From positions 12,743 through 18,098 of the forward strand of contig DOMT01000168.1 of assembly GCA_003509825.1 (NCBI GenBank): a DNA stretch of 5,356 bases. The letters are read 5' to 3'. Shown one piece after another: positions 5,253 to 5,356 of the stretch. Source of the DNA: Coriobacteriia bacterium (GTDB taxonomy: Bacteria > Actinomycetota > Coriobacteriia > Coriobacteriales > UBA8131). Each line of letters begins with the position of its first letter. The first letter of the stretch is position 1. The notes under the pieces are model-generated. The model did no database searches, was not told where the DNA came from, and was given only the letters and a program-made list of their open reading frames with translations. A program made the position numbers and the translations under genes.

Positions 5253-5258
5253 TTCCTC
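5253..5258 (-). promoter_or_regulatory. Ribosome-binding site that decides the start of the UroD-family gene
   Basis: On the minus strand, GAGGAA lies four bases before the ATG at 5249. The in-frame ATG at 5327 has no Shine-Dalgarno match in the preceding bases, and its 26 extra residues are rich in charged and Pro residues and unlike the family. The shorter protein is therefore chosen. Confidence 0.75.
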
Positions 5259-5334
5259 GTTCTGATATGGCCGAAGGCGTTCGGGCGCTTCGTAACCTTG
5301 GTTTACCGGATGTTTCACATGACGCAAGTGCGCT

Positions 5335-5349
5335 AAGAGACAATCTCTT
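5335..5349. repeat. Perfect short inverted repeat upstream of the UroD-family gene
   Basis: AAGAGA-CAA-TCTCTT is a perfect palindrome with six-base arms and a three-base centre, extendable by GC pairs across a one-base bulge. It lies about 86 bases before the chosen start, where an operator or leader hairpin could sit. The window ends seven bases later, so it could equally belong to the 3' end of an upstream gene. Confidence 0.35.
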
Positions 5350-5356
5350 GCATCCC

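Noticed and set aside
5250..5327. In-frame upstream ATG that would lengthen the UroD-family protein by 26 residues
   Set aside because: It has no Shine-Dalgarno match, whereas the ATG at 5249 has GAGGAA correctly placed and begins where family similarity begins.
1..5356. CRISPR array, transposon ends, tRNA or rRNA genes
   Set aside because: I saw no regularly spaced direct repeats, transposase-like protein, terminal inverted repeats or RNA-gene signatures on either strand.

Overview
The window looks like chromosome from an anaerobic, moderately GC-rich bacterium that respires with molybdenum enzymes. The gene types (DMSO-reductase-family operon, UroD-like methyltransferase, ArsS-type radical SAM enzyme) and the sequence style fit the Coriobacteriia/Eggerthellaceae (Eggerthella, Gordonibacter, Slackia, Adlercreutzia and relatives). 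Some anaerobic Firmicutes such as Desulfitobacterium-like genera would also fit. This placement is an inference; no rRNA or other marker gene is present.

Layout, plus strand. Bases 1-2173 hold a tightly coupled three-gene operon. It comprises the C-terminal part of a molybdopterin-dependent oxidoreductase whose 5' end lies outside the window, a 16-cysteine four-cluster ferredoxin subunit, and an NrfD-like membrane subunit. Start and stop codons overlap at both junctions, and the operon ends in an intrinsic terminator (2199-2240). Together the proteins form a classical complex iron-sulfur molybdoenzyme: a catalytic subunit, an electron wire and a quinol-linked membrane anchor. The visible fragment resembles the acetylene hydratase / catechol dehydroxylase-like branch, but the substrate cannot be read from it. 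Bases 2174-2446 are intergenic, with a candidate promoter at 2398-2403 and inverted repeats just upstream.

Bases 2447-3785 hold a second two-gene operon: a 110-residue AhpD/carboxymuconolactone-decarboxylase-like protein with a CPYC motif, and, one base after its stop, a 334-residue radical SAM protein of the arsenosugar-biosynthesis ArsS type with a Cys-rich DUF3641-like C-terminus. This pair recurs in bacteria and is often selenocysteine-containing. Here cysteine codons are used throughout, and no arsM is present. A long hairpin at 3806-3842 ends it and probably also serves the convergent gene on the other strand.

Layout, minus strand. Bases 4069-3863 encode a 68-residue single-span membrane protein of unknown function with its own extended -10 promoter. 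Bases 5249-4248 encode a UroD-fold methyltransferase-like protein (not a haem-pathway UroD), probably corrinoid-linked, with an unusual HHADCFC sequence at the usual zinc site.

The most notable content is the ArsS/AhpD-like cassette beside a respiratory molybdoenzyme and a methyltransferase-like gene. Any functional link among the three blocks (arsenic, methyl transfer, or catechol/methoxyarene metabolism) is speculative, because they are separate transcription units and partly on opposite strands.
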